64,000 nucleotides of DNA, taken from Saccharopolyspora endophytica. Its GTDB lineage: Bacteria > Actinomycetota > Actinomycetes > Mycobacteriales > Pseudonocardiaceae. Shown here piece after piece: positions 24,472-32,743 of the stretch. Within the stretch, counting starts at the first letter, position 1; every line of letters starts with the position of its first letter. Both the position numbers and the translations under genes were made by a program. The stretch lies in the NCBI RefSeq assembly GCF_018070075.1, contig NZ_JAGPXE010000018.1:1-64000 (forward strand), read 5' to 3'. The notes beneath the pieces are model-generated. The model did no database searches. It saw nothing but the letters and a program-made list of their open reading frames with translations, and was not told the DNA's origin.

Positions 24472-25116
24472 TCAGGACTCGAGCTGTTTGCGAGCGCCTT
24501 CGAAGAGGGTGGAGCAGGTCTCGACCAGGACGGTCGGCTGTTCCTGCCGCCCCCGGTGGAGCCAGTCGACGAGCAGGTGGTTCACCGCGCCGACGAGGCC
24601 GAGGGCGGCCAGCCGCTGCCGGTCGCTCGGGGCGGACTGGTCGTCGAAGCGCAGCCACACGGCGGTGGTGATCTCGGCGAAGTCCCGCAGGACCGCGTGC
24701 CTGCGGTCCTCCAGCTCCGCGGAGATCCCCACGACCTCCAGCAGGATCACGCGGGCGCGGCGGGTGTCGGCGGTGAGGTGCTCCACGAACGCCGAGAGGC
24801 CGCGCCAGGTCACCGCGTCGGCTTCGATCTCGTCGTCGAGCGCGGCGACGGTGGCGGCGCGGAGCCGGTCGATCAGCTCGTCGTAGAGCGCCATCAGGCA
24901 GGCGTGCCGGTCGCGGAAGGACTCGTAGAAGTAGCGCTCGGTGAGCCCGGCCTGCCGGCAGAGCTGCTTGACCGACGTCGCCGGGTAGCCCTGGGAGGCG
25001 AACAGCTCCAGCGCCGCCTCCAGCAGCGCCTCGCGGCGTTGCCGGGTGCGCTCGGAGGCGTCGAGCCCGGAGTAGCGGCGACCCTGTCGCTGCTCGTGCG
25101 CGGCGTTCTGCGTCAT
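24472..25116 (-). CDS. TetR-family regulator
   Basis: A 214-residue TetR regulator. The DNA-binding domain lies at about residues 25-70 (REALLEAALELFASQG, then TSVKQLCRQAGLTERYFYESF). The C-terminal domain is helical. It diverges from an SDR gene, and the 88-base gap contains a 22-base palindrome of the TetR-operator type. It therefore probably represses the SDR/MBL-like pair and itself in response to a lipophilic or steroid-like compound; the ligand class is a guess. Confidence 0.88.
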   Translation of the reverse strand: MTQNAAHEQRQGRRYSGLDASERTRQRREALLEAALELFASQGYPATSVKQLCRQAGLTERYFYESFRDRHACLMALYDELIDRLRAATVAALDDEIEADAVTWRGLSAFVEHLTADTRRARVILLEVVGISAELEDRRHAVLRDFAEITTAVWLRFDDQSAPSDRQRLAALGLVGAVNHLLVDWLHRGRQEQPTVLVETCSTLFEGARKQLES

Positions 25117-25162
25117 CGCTCTTTCCTCCGGTCGGCTTCTGTGGCATCCTACCCATCACATT

Positions 25163-25184
25163 TCTGACACACTGCCGTGTCAGA
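25163..25184. promoter_or_regulatory. TetR-type operator palindrome
   Basis: TCTGACAC (25163-25170) and GTGTCAGA (25177-25184) are perfect 8-base arms with a 6-base centre, midway between the divergent TetR and SDR starts. The site should cover the SDR promoter, because the SDR start is 20 bases downstream. Confidence 0.7.
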
Positions 25185-25204
25185 TCGGGGAACGGAGGAC
25201 GGGG

Positions 25205-26053
25205 ATGGCGCACTCACTGCAGGGCCGGGTCGTCGCGGTGACCGGAGGGGCGCGGGGGATCGGGCGCGCGATCGTCGAACGGCTCGCCGCGAGCGGAGCG
25301 CGCGTGGCCATCGGCGATCGCGACCTCGAGGCCGCGCTCGCCACTGCGCGGGAAATCCCGCGCACCGTCGAGGCCTTCGACTGCGACGTGGCCGATTCGT
25401 CCTCGTTCGGCGGGTTCCTGGGCGCGGTCGAGGGCCGGTGGGGGCCGATCGACGTGCTGGTCAACAACGCCGGCGTGCTGTGGGTCGGCCGCTTCGACGA
25501 GGAACCGGAGGCGGCCACCGAGCGGCAGCTCGCGGTCAACCTGCACGGGGTGATCCGGGGCGTGAAGCTGGCCGCGCCGGCGATGCGCGCCCGCGGGCGC
25601 GGCCAGATCGTCACGGTCGCCTCGGCGGCGGCCAAGCTGTCCCCGCCCGGGGAGTCGACGTACGCGGCCACCAAGCACGGCGTGTTCGGCTACCTGACGG
25701 GCGTGCGCGCTGAACTGCGCGGCAGCGGCGTCGCGCTGTCGGTGGTCATGCCGGCGGTGGTCGACACCGAGCTCGCCGCGGGTACCGCCCCCGGTGCGGC
25801 GCGGCTGCTCAGCCCTGGTGAGGTCGCCGACGCCGTCGTGGCGGTCATCCGCCGTCCGCGCTTCGAGGTGACCGTGCCCGGCTACGTGGGTCCGCTGACG
25901 CGGTGGGTCAACCTCCTGCCCCAGCGCGCTCGCGACCTCGTGCTCCGGCGCTTGGTGCCCGATCAGGTCGCCGCCAAGCCGGACGAGGAGCTCCGCGCCC
26001 GCTACGAATCCCGATACGTGACCGCCACCGACGGCGAGGAGACGACGGGATGA
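25205..26053 (+). CDS. Short-chain dehydrogenase/reductase
   Basis: A 282-residue SDR. Motifs are VVAVTGGARGIGRAI, DVLVNNAGV, catalytic S in VASAAAKLSPPG and YAATK. The C-terminal extension (RWVNLLPQRARDLVLRRL, then a charged tail) is typical of the SDR subgroup near mycolate or lipid-type reductases. ATG 25205 has a GGACGGGG-type site. Its stop overlaps the next gene by 4 bases. The divergent TetR gene and palindrome indicate ligand-induced expression; the substrate is unknown. Confidence 0.85.
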   Translation: MAHSLQGRVVAVTGGARGIGRAIVERLAASGARVAIGDRDLEAALATAREIPRTVEAFDCDVADSSSFGGFLGAVEGRWGPIDVLVNNAGVLWVGRFDEEPEAATERQLAVNLHGVIRGVKLAAPAMRARGRGQIVTVASAAAKLSPPGESTYAATKHGVFGYLTGVRAELRGSGVALSVVMPAVVDTELAAGTAPGAARLLSPGEVADAVVAVIRRPRFEVTVPGYVGPLTRWVNLLPQRARDLVLRRLVPDQVAAKPDEELRARYESRYVTATDGEETTG

Positions 26054-27159
26054 CGACCTCACCACCGGCCCAGATCACCCGCCCGATCCCCGAGTTCGAG
26101 GGCGTCCACGGCATCTGGCCGCGCGGCGAGCGGCTGCGGGCGGTGCGCGCCGCCGCGGAGAGCTACCGGGAGCGCTTCCTCGCCCAGGGGCACGTTTCCG
26201 CGATCAAGAGCATCGACATCGCCGCGGCGCCCTACCCGACGCGGTTCGCCTTCCAGGGCTACTCGGTGCACGTCAACCCGATGATCTCCATCATCAACCG
26301 GATGTTCGTCATCCAGTTCGAGGGGTTCGACGGCCGGCTCAAGACCCTGGTGTGGGAGCCGACCGTGGCCGCCGGTTCCGCCGAGGCGCCGTTCTACAAC
26401 AAGCTGCAGGCGCTGAGCCAGAAGCTGGGGGCCGAGAAGCTCTTCGTCAAGTACTACAACGACCCGGATGCGGTGCTGCCCGGTCTGGGGTTGAGCAACT
26501 CCGACGTCGACTACCTCAGCTTCGACCACCTGCACGTGCAGGACGTGCGCATGATCCTCGGCAGCAGCACGCCGATCCCCGGCGAGCCGGCACCGCGCGA
26601 GCCCCTGTTCCCGCACGCGAAGCTGCTGGTGCACCGCAAGGAGCTGGGCACCTTCGAGTCGATGCACCCCATGCAGTGGGCCTGGTACGTCGAGCGCGGC
26701 ATGGAAGGCGTCTCCACCGACCAGCTCGAGATCATCGACGGCGACGTCGAACTCGGTGTCGGCGTCAGCCTCCTGTGGACCCCTGGGCACACCGACGGCA
26801 ACCACTCGCTGGTCGTCAACACGCCCGACGGCGTCTGGGTCTCGTCGGAGAACGGCATGGCCGCCGACAGCTGGCAGCCGGAGCTGTCGAAGATCCCCGG
26901 TGTGAAGCAGCAGGCGCGCTTCTACGGCCGCGAGGTGGTGCTCAACGCCAACACGCTGGAAGACTCCCTGGACCAGTACGACTCGATGGTCAAGGAGAAG
27001 ACGCTGGCGTCCTACTCGCCGAAGGCGCCGCAGTGGCTACAGATCATCCCGTCCTCGGAGTGCGCTCCGTGGAAGCGGCAGTGGCCCGTCGTCCCGACGC
27101 ACACCCACGGCGGGCTCGACTACGGCACCATCACCAAGCCCGGAGGGGCGGGCGTCTGA
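26050..27159 (+). CDS. Metallo-beta-lactamase-fold protein with degenerate metal site
   Basis: A 369-residue protein. The central part resembles the metallo-beta-lactamase fold: YLSFDHLHVQDVRM stands where HxHxDH is expected, and LLWTPGHTDGNHSLVV matches the downstream His block. VWVSSENGMAAD replaces the usual GD aspartate, and THTHGG near the C-terminus may supply a final His. The changed residues imply an altered or reduced metal site. It is coupled by a 4-base overlap to the SDR, so the two likely act on the same compound. I do not recognise a characterised homologue. Confidence 0.6.
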   Translation: MTTSPPAQITRPIPEFEGVHGIWPRGERLRAVRAAAESYRERFLAQGHVSAIKSIDIAAAPYPTRFAFQGYSVHVNPMISIINRMFVIQFEGFDGRLKTLVWEPTVAAGSAEAPFYNKLQALSQKLGAEKLFVKYYNDPDAVLPGLGLSNSDVDYLSFDHLHVQDVRMILGSSTPIPGEPAPREPLFPHAKLLVHRKELGTFESMHPMQWAWYVERGMEGVSTDQLEIIDGDVELGVGVSLLWTPGHTDGNHSLVVNTPDGVWVSSENGMAADSWQPELSKIPGVKQQARFYGREVVLNANTLEDSLDQYDSMVKEKTLASYSPKAPQWLQIIPSSECAPWKRQWPVVPTHTHGGLDYGTITKPGGAGV

Positions 27160-27215
27160 ACCGGACGCGACGCGGCCGGTGTTCAGGGGGGAAGGGGGAC
27201 GGGTAGTCCTCGCGC

Positions 27216-27497
27216 GTGGAGCGAAAATGGGAGCGGCGCGACTACGAGCGGGGACTACCCGGCTACCACGATCCCGGGGTGCGCTACCTGGGAGCGCCCG
27301 CGGCGCGGAGCGCCTTGACGCTGCGGCTGTGGTTGGCCGGGTTCGGACTCGTCTTCTGCACCGCGGCGGCGGTCGGGCTCTTCGTGCTCGTCCCGCCGTT
27401 GGCGTGGTTCGCCTGGGTCCTGGTCGTGCTCGCGGTCGCCGCGCTGGCCGACTTCATCTGGGTGCTGCACAGGAAGCGCCGCGGCGAACCCGGCTAG
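27216..27497 (+). CDS. Small two-helix membrane protein (DUF6343-like)
   Basis: A 93-residue protein with a charged N-terminus (many Arg/Glu over residues 2-20), the segment AARSALTLRLWLAGFGLVF and two hydrophobic helices (about 35-58 and 60-82), ending in KRRGEPG. The ARSALxLRL start of the first helix recalls the actinobacterial DUF6343 group, but I am not certain. GTG 27216 follows a GGGGGA-rich stretch. It is convergent with a 64-residue protein. No function is known. Confidence 0.6.
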   Translation: MERKWERRDYERGLPGYHDPGVRYLGAPAARSALTLRLWLAGFGLVFCTAAAVGLFVLVPPLAWFAWVLVVLAVAALADFIWVLHRKRRGEPG

Positions 27498-27506
27498 GAG
27501 CCGCCG

Positions 27507-27701
27507 TCAGGAGCGGGAGGAGTCCAGGTGGTGGTCGGCGGTGTCGGCGAACTCCCACCACGCGAGCGGGAGCCAGTCGCCGCTCACGAAGGCGTCGACG
27601 GCGGAACCGCGGCCGTGGGTGACCACGGTGGTGCCCACGGGATAGGTGACGCCGGACATGCCGGTGACGGGAACGAGCAGCTTTCCAACGCGCCTTGCCA
27701 C
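27507..27701 (-). CDS. Small conserved-looking hypothetical protein
   Basis: A 64-residue protein beginning MARRVGKLLVPVTGMSG, with VVTHGRGSAVDAFVSG and LPLAWWEFADTADHH. It is soluble and mildly acidic at the C-terminus. The start GTG 27699-27701 is fixed by an ideal GGAGGAGAC site. The long A/T-richer upstream region (27702-27880) contains a TTGACA (27789-27794, minus strand) and a 14-base palindrome, so the gene seems to have its own regulated promoter. I do not recognise the family. Confidence 0.6.
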   Translation of the reverse strand: MARRVGKLLVPVTGMSGVTYPVGTTVVTHGRGSAVDAFVSGDWLPLAWWEFADTADHHLDSSRS

Positions 27702-27738
27702 GTCTCCTCCGGTTGATTCGGGTGAGGTGAATCGCAAC

Positions 27739-27752
27739 GCCCTGATCAGGGC
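27739..27752. promoter_or_regulatory. Perfect 14-base palindrome upstream of the 64-residue gene
   Basis: GCCCTGATCAGGGC is fully symmetric. It lies 38 bases before the GTG start at 27701, downstream of a candidate TTGACA box. It could be an operator or a short 5' hairpin. The surrounding 180 bases are markedly A/T-richer than the genome average and show no coding pattern. Confidence 0.4.
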
Positions 27753-27880
27753 AAAGCGTTCTCATTGATTGCGAAATTCTAGCCACCGTGTCAAGTGCCC
27801 AGAATTCATCTGAGACGACCAACTCATTTTTCGGTCGTTTGTTGGTGCGCGTCCATTTCTGATCATTCATGCGCGCCGGG

Positions 27881-28690
27881 TCAGGTGTCGATCTTTTCCA
27901 GGAATTGAATGCGGACGGTCTCGCCGCCGGGCACGTCGAGGCCTCGGAGTCGCAGGGGAGCGGCATCGGTTCCGGGCGAGCCGGTGACCACGAGTTCGAC
28001 GGTGCGTCCGGCGGCCAGTCCCGCGTAGCGCCCCGGGCGCGGGAGCGCGGTGCCCTCCGGGAGAACCACCTCGTGGCCGCTGGTGAGCGCGCCCTCCACC
28101 TCGTGCGGACGGCCGAGCGCGCGAGCGGCGGCGAGGAGGTCGCCGCGCTGCAGGCAGCCGCGGATGTGGGTCGACGAGCAGTCCGCCCCGTCGGCGGGCA
28201 TCAGGTGCACCCCGCGGGTGGTGAAGCCGTGGCGGGTGCCGAGGCGCCGCAGGGTGTCGACGTCACCGGCGCCGCGATGCCCGAAGGTGAAGTTGGCGCC
28301 GACCACCACGCTGCTGGCGTGCAGCGCGTTGACCAGCACGTTCTCGACGAACTCCGCGGGGCTCATCCGGGCCAGCTCGGGGGTGAACGGCAGGACGCAC
28401 ACGCGGTCGACGCCGAGCTCGCGGGCGAGGCCGGCCCTGCGTTCGACGCTGCTCAGCGCCGAGGTGTCGCGCGGCAGCCCGAGCACGCGCGCCGGATGCG
28501 GGTCGAAGGTGACCAGAACGGTGGGCAGACCGGACTCGGCCGCGGCGCGCAGTGTGTTCTCGATCAGCCAGGCGTGCCCGCGGTGCACGCCGTCGAACAC
28601 GCCGATGGTGACCGCGCAGGACGGCCAGTCGGCGGGAACGTCGCTGAGCCCGCGCCACACGGTGCGCTGCCGGAGAGCTTCGCGGACCAC
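27881..28690 (-). CDS. RibF-like FAD synthetase (FMN adenylyltransferase domain, kinase part degenerate)
   Basis: A 269-residue protein. The N-terminal adenylyltransferase domain is clear: VTIGVFDGVHRGHAWLI carries the HxGH-type nucleotide site, then VTFDPHPARVLG, VVGANFTFGHRGAGD and STHIRGCLQRGDLLAAA. The C-terminal 80 residues should be the riboflavin kinase. They lack the GxTLGFPTAN block and are short, so this is probably a single-function FMN adenylyltransferase or a paralogue using another substrate. GTG 28690 was chosen for its GGGGG site; longer N-terminal extensions lack one. No riboflavin genes are adjacent. Confidence 0.78.
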   Translation of the reverse strand: MVREALRQRTVWRGLSDVPADWPSCAVTIGVFDGVHRGHAWLIENTLRAAAESGLPTVLVTFDPHPARVLGLPRDTSALSSVERRAGLARELGVDRVCVLPFTPELARMSPAEFVENVLVNALHASSVVVGANFTFGHRGAGDVDTLRRLGTRHGFTTRGVHLMPADGADCSSTHIRGCLQRGDLLAAARALGRPHEVEGALTSGHEVVLPEGTALPRPGRYAGLAAGRTVELVVTGSPGTDAAPLRLRGLDVPGGETVRIQFLEKIDT

Positions 28691-28858
28691 GGCTACCCCC
28701 AACGGATTTCGGGATGTGCGCTGGTGGAACCGCAGTCGACGCGGAAGCACCGGACCTGCGCCGGCTGCGGTTCTTCGAGCACGCTAAGCAGCCGCCGAAC
28801 ACCCCGCGATCCGCCAGGCGCACTCGCTGTCCGGAAACCGCAACCGCCGTCGACTTCG

Positions 28859-29581
28859 TCAGCCCGGAGTCGTCGCGGGGAAGTGGTGGATGAGCTCGCG
28901 GGTGTGGATGCGGACGCCGTCGCGCGGGCGTCCGCCGGCCATCTTGGCGACCTGGAGGCAGAAGCGCACCCACATGTTCAGCTGGATCTCCTTGGCCAGC
29001 CGCAGGCGGGTGTACAGCAGGTGGACGAGCCGGCTGCCGGGCCGCGCCCAGGTCTCGATCTCGAAGACGATCGCGCTTTCCTCCGGCGCGGCGCTGAACT
29101 CGATCTGGCCCGCTTCGAGGTGCCCGCGCAAGGTGGCGAAGCGGAACGAGGTGTCCGCGCGGCCGATGACGCGCACCGGACCGTTCCACGGCCCCGGCAT
29201 GCGCACGACGCAGTCCTCCCCGAGCTGCAGCGGACTCCGCTGGGTGTGCGATCGGTCGAACGTCGCGACTTCGTTGGGCAGAGCGCGGTTGAAATCGGCC
29301 ATCACCATCTCCATCAGCTCCGGCGCGCCGAGGTCGGGTTCGTCGATGACGACGCTGAAGTGCCGGTGGAACAGGGGTCCCGCTCCATCGCAGAGCTGCT
29401 GGCAGCGCTCGTCGAGGTGATCTCCGGGGACGTCGGCGGGCAGGTCCGACTCGTCGCCGGGTTCCTCGCGGCGGTGCAGGGGAGTGGTCAGCCAGAGGTA
29501 GCGCCAGGAGACCAGCGCCATTCCGAGCGCCGAGCGGATCACGATCGGCACGATGCGCGCGGGCGAGACGTCGGCTGTCAC
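28859..29581 (-). CDS. DUF1990-like protein
   Basis: A 240-residue protein. The N-terminal 30 residues contain one hydrophobic segment (PIVIRSALGMALVSWRYLWL). The rest resembles the DUF1990 fold, notably SFRFATLRGHLEAGQIEF and IVFEIETWARPGSRLVHLL. These match the GYGTLxGHxExGE and late-helix blocks seen also in the protein at 29882. The two lie back to back around a small membrane-protein gene. Function is unknown. DUF1990 proteins are common in actinomycetes and plants. Confidence 0.65.
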   Translation of the reverse strand: MTADVSPARIVPIVIRSALGMALVSWRYLWLTTPLHRREEPGDESDLPADVPGDHLDERCQQLCDGAGPLFHRHFSVVIDEPDLGAPELMEMVMADFNRALPNEVATFDRSHTQRSPLQLGEDCVVRMPGPWNGPVRVIGRADTSFRFATLRGHLEAGQIEFSAAPEESAIVFEIETWARPGSRLVHLLYTRLRLAKEIQLNMWVRFCLQVAKMAGGRPRDGVRIHTRELIHHFPATTPG

Positions 29582-29672
29582 CTCGTTCCTTTCGCGTGGA
29601 CGCTCTCAGACGGGCATGGTGAAGGTGTGCCCCTCCGGGCGGCAGGCGAAACCCAGGCTTTCGGGAGGACCG

Positions 29673-29885
29673 ATGTTCGTGCTGTTGCTACACCGGATCG
29701 GACTGCGCAGCACGCAGCTGCACCTGGCGTCGATGGCCGGGGTCGCGCTGTGCCTCGGCTTGTGGGTCCGCGCCAAGACCGTTGATCAGCAGGAGCGCGG
29801 CAATGCCGAACGCCGCGCCCTGTTCACCGGGTTGTGGCCGCCGACGTTGTGGTTGATCGGTGACTCGTTGCGCGAGTTCGAGTGA
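29673..29885 (+). CDS. Small hydrophobic protein
   Basis: A 70-residue protein: FVLLLHRIGLRSTQLHL, a hydrophobic helix (ASMAGVALCLGLWV), a charged loop (KTVDQQERGNAERR) and a second amphipathic stretch (FTGLWPPTLWLIGDSL). The start ATG 29673 is set by GGGAGGA immediately upstream. Its stop overlaps the GTG of the DUF1990 gene by 4 bases, so it is coupled to it and perhaps partners it at the membrane. It is not a family I can name. Confidence 0.6.
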   Translation: MFVLLLHRIGLRSTQLHLASMAGVALCLGLWVRAKTVDQQERGNAERRALFTGLWPPTLWLIGDSLREFE

Positions 29886-30631
29886 CGGTGCGCCTCCCTC
29901 GTCCCACGGGCGCCACGCAGCGCGCTCGCGCGCTGGCGGGTTTGCGGAGCAGGGCCGTGAACTTCACCGAGGACGAGCCGCATTCGCCCGGAGGTGAGTG
30001 GAACTTCGACACCCACCGTCGTTTCCTCGCCCGCGAAGCGCCGGGGCCTCCGGAACCCGGTGGCGCGTGGGACATCGCCCGCGCGTTCGTGCGCGACTAC
30101 GAGTTCTCCGATCCCGACCGCGTCCGCGCCGTCTACGACGGCCGCGAGGAGTTGCTGGGCCGGAACATGCTGCTGGAGGGGCGGTTCTACGGCTTGCGGT
30201 TCGACATGGGCGTTCGGGTCACGGTGGTGATCGACGAGACGCGCGAGGGCGACCGCAGGGTGTGGGGCTGGGGTTACGAGACGCTCGAAGGGCACCTCGA
30301 ACGCGGTCGCATGACCTACGAGGTCGTCAAGGACATGGGCTCGGGGGCGGTCGAGTTCGTGATCACCGGGTTCTCCCAGGACGACCCGGCGCTCGATCCG
30401 GTGCTCCGGCTGGGCTGGCGCCTGTTCGGCAGGCCCACTCAGCTCGGGTTCTACCGGCGGTGCGGGGCTCGGATGTACGAGCTCGTCCGGGCCCGCCTCG
30501 CCGACGGGTGCGGCGCCACCGGCGAGCGACGTCACGACGGGCTGCTGCTCGCGCCCTCGGACGCGCGGCCGGGGCCGTTCGAGCGCTTCGCGCTGCGCAT
30601 CGACCACCCCAGCTCCGGGCACGAGCGATGA
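29882..30631 (+). CDS. DUF1990 family protein
   Basis: A 249-residue protein. The DUF1990 core is visible as LEGRFYGLRFDMGVRVTVVID, GWGYETLEGHLERGRMTYEVVKD and EFVITGFSQDDPALDPVLRLGW (quoted in parts). The N-terminal 60 residues are Arg/Pro-rich. GTG 29882 overlaps the stop of the small membrane protein. With the gene at 28859 this locus carries two DUF1990-type proteins in opposite orientation. There is no established biochemical role. Confidence 0.75.
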   Translation: MTVRLPRPTGATQRARALAGLRSRAVNFTEDEPHSPGGEWNFDTHRRFLAREAPGPPEPGGAWDIARAFVRDYEFSDPDRVRAVYDGREELLGRNMLLEGRFYGLRFDMGVRVTVVIDETREGDRRVWGWGYETLEGHLERGRMTYEVVKDMGSGAVEFVITGFSQDDPALDPVLRLGWRLFGRPTQLGFYRRCGARMYELVRARLADGCGATGERRHDGLLLAPSDARPGPFERFALRIDHPSSGHER

Positions 30632-30747
30632 CACCCGTGCACGAGGAGGCGACGTTCACCTCGTGGTGGCTCCGCCCGGTTGGCCGCGGGGTCCAGCGGG
30701 TATTCGGGGCCCGCAGTCCCGCTGCGGTTCGATCGGAGGAGATTCGC

Positions 30748-31635
30748 ATGGCCGAGGAAGCTCGCTCAGCGGTGCTCGCAGGTTTCGACGGCACGGAAGC
30801 GTCCCGCGAAGCGGTCCGCTGGGCCGCGCAGGAGGCCTCCAGCAGGCGTTCGCCGCTGCTGCTGGTGCACGTCCTGGCACGGCCCTTCCAGCACTCCATC
30901 CCGATGCGCATCCCCGACGAGGACGAGGTCATGGGGAAGCTGGCGGACGCGGTTCGCCGTGAGCTGGAATCTCTGGAGGATTCCTGCAGGGCGATGGATC
31001 CCGACCTCGACGTGCGCAAGAGCATCCCGATCGGGGACGCGGCGGAACTCCTGATCGAGCTCGCCGGTGAAGCGGAGCTGGTCGTGCTGGGCGGCCCGCT
31101 GGTCGGTGCCCGCACGGATCGCCTGGGGGTGACCGCGGCGGAGGTGATCGCTCGCCGTGCCGCTGCCCCGATCGTCGTGGTCCGCGGCGAGACCACCTCG
31201 GCGGAGGACGCCCCGGTGGTCGTCGGGGTCGACGGGTCCGCCGTGAGCACCCGGGCGATCGGCTTCGCCTACGAGTCCGCCGCCCGGCGCAACCGCCCGC
31301 TGGTGGCCGTGCACTCCTGGGGCGAATCGGCGTTCAACCCGTTCGACATCGTCGACGAGTGGGACACCGACCGGAGCGAGTTCCGGGACAGGGCCGACGA
31401 GGTGCTCGCCGAGTCGACGGCCGGGTGGGGTGAGCGGTACCCCGACGTGCGGGTCCGCCACGTGGTCGGCGCGGACCAGCCCGCGCACCTCCTCCTCGGC
31501 GAGGCCGACGGAGCGAACCTGCTGGTGGTGGGCAGCCACGGGAGGGGGCCGGTGCGCCGCGCCTTCCTCGGGTCGGTCAGTCACGCGGTGCTCAACCAGG
31601 CGAACTGCCCGGTGGCGGTGCTGCCCGCGGAGTGA
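30748..31635 (+). CDS. Universal stress protein, tandem UspA domains
   Basis: A 295-residue protein with two UspA domains. Domain 1 (about 5-140) has VLAGFDGTEASREAVRWA and ELVVLGGPLVG. Domain 2 (about 150-293) has VVVGVDGSAVSTRAIGFA and the ATP-binding LLVVGSHGRGPVRRAFLGSVS. Such double Usp proteins in mycobacteria and streptomycetes are induced by hypoxia or stationary phase. ATG 30748 is supported by GGAGGAG; an ATG at 30628 would add 40 residues with no ribosome site. Confidence 0.9.
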   Translation: MAEEARSAVLAGFDGTEASREAVRWAAQEASSRRSPLLLVHVLARPFQHSIPMRIPDEDEVMGKLADAVRRELESLEDSCRAMDPDLDVRKSIPIGDAAELLIELAGEAELVVLGGPLVGARTDRLGVTAAEVIARRAAAPIVVVRGETTSAEDAPVVVGVDGSAVSTRAIGFAYESAARRNRPLVAVHSWGESAFNPFDIVDEWDTDRSEFRDRADEVLAESTAGWGERYPDVRVRHVVGADQPAHLLLGEADGANLLVVGSHGRGPVRRAFLGSVSHAVLNQANCPVAVLPAE

Positions 31636-31708
31636 CGGCGGTTTTCCCGCGCGGCCGACCGGGTAGGGCGTGGTGGCCTGCGGGTTTCGACGGTGAGGAG
31701 TGGGCACC

Positions 31709-31885
31709 ATGCAGCGAGGCTCGGACAAGCACGGACCGATGAAGGACGACGAGCTGGAGAAGGAGATGGAGGGGCACCTCCGCGGCGGCGGCAGTCAGCG
31801 AGCCGACGAGGCGCTCGAAGCCGAACCGCCCGCGGACGACGACCCGAAGACCGACATCCGCCCCGACCCTCCCGCGGGGAGCTGA
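31709..31885 (+). CDS. Small acidic disordered protein
   Basis: A 58-residue protein rich in Glu, Asp and Pro: KDDELEKEMEGHLRGGGS, then RADEALEAEPPADDDP. The pattern ELxxxLRGGxxxRADE...EPPADDDP is one I associate with a small conserved actinobacterial family of unknown role. GAGGAG lies 8 bases before ATG 31709. It is convergent with the CcdA-type gene, 6 bases away. No membrane segment is seen. Confidence 0.6.
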   Translation: MQRGSDKHGPMKDDELEKEMEGHLRGGGSQRADEALEAEPPADDDPKTDIRPDPPAGS

Positions 31886-31891
31886 GCTCGG

Positions 31892-32743
31892 TCAGCGCTC
31901 CTGCTCGCCGCGGGCGGCGGTGGGCTCCGCCCGCGTGCGGGCGATCTTCCACAGCACCACGGCGAGGGCCGCCAAGGTGGGCGCCAGGAGCACGGCGGAG
32001 TTCGAGACGCCCGCGACGGTCTGCTGGAGCCACGCCTGCACGGCGAACTGGGTGTCCACATCGGTCAAGCCGCCGAGGTTCGCGGTGCCCTCGGTGAGGA
32101 CGAACATCAAGCCGATGGCCACGAACACCAGCCCGGAGACGATGTTGGTGGTGTGCAGGCGAAGTGGACCGATCGCGACCTCGCGCCCGCGCAACCACGC
32201 CCGCCGTCCGAGCTGGAACCGCTCCCAGAGCAGCGCGAGCAGGAACAGCGGGAAGGCCATGCCGAGGGCGAACACGGCGAGCAGCACCGCACCGTAGAGC
32301 GGCTCGCCCCCGGCGGCCGAAACGGTGAGCACGCTGCCGAGCAGCGGCCCCGCGCAGAACCCGGCCAGCCCGTAGACGGCGCCCAGCGCGTACACCGACA
32401 GCCCGGAGGAGATGTGGATGCGCCCGGTCAGCTGCTGCGCCGCGGTGAACCCGAAGCCCTTGCCGGAGATCTGCAGCACGCCGAGCCCGATCAGCACCAC
32501 ACCGCTGAGCAGGGTCAGCGTCGTGCGGTGCTGGGTCAGCAGCGCGCCGAAGAACCCCGCGGCGGCCCCGAGCGGGACCAGCGTGGTCGCCAGACCCAGG
32601 TAGAAGACCCCTGACCTGGCGACCAGCTTGCCGAACCCGTCGAAGGCGTAGGCGAAGAAGGACGGGAGCAGCATCGCCGAGCACGGGCTGATCAGGGTGA
32701 GCAGCCCGCCGAGGAACGCGCCGAGCAGTCCGATCTGGCTCAT
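31892..32743 (-). CDS. CcdA/DsbD-like thiol-disulfide transmembrane protein
   Basis: A 283-residue integral membrane protein with about 7 helices. It has the CcdA signature cysteines: LISPCSAMLLPSFFAY in the first helix and GLAGFCAGPLLGSVLT in the fourth. These move reducing equivalents from cytoplasmic thioredoxin across the membrane. ATG overlaps the stop of the DsbA-like gene by 4 bases, so the two work as a pair. The partner's CPFC site is the likely electron acceptor. No cytochrome c maturation genes are adjacent. Confidence 0.88.
   Translation of the reverse strand: MSQIGLLGAFLGGLLTLISPCSAMLLPSFFAYAFDGFGKLVARSGVFYLGLATTLVPLGAAAGFFGALLTQHRTTLTLLSGVVLIGLGVLQISGKGFGFTAAQQLTGRIHISSGLSVYALGAVYGLAGFCAGPLLGSVLTVSAAGGEPLYGAVLLAVFALGMAFPLFLLALLWERFQLGRRAWLRGREVAIGPLRLHTTNIVSGLVFVAIGLMFVLTEGTANLGGLTDVDTQFAVQAWLQQTVAGVSNSAVLLAPTLAALAVVLWKIARTRAEPTAARGEQER

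Noticed and set aside
28691-28858. Possible gene between the RibF-like and DUF1990-like genes
   Set aside because: No frame has a ribosome site, start and third-position bias together. It appears to be plain intergenic DNA.
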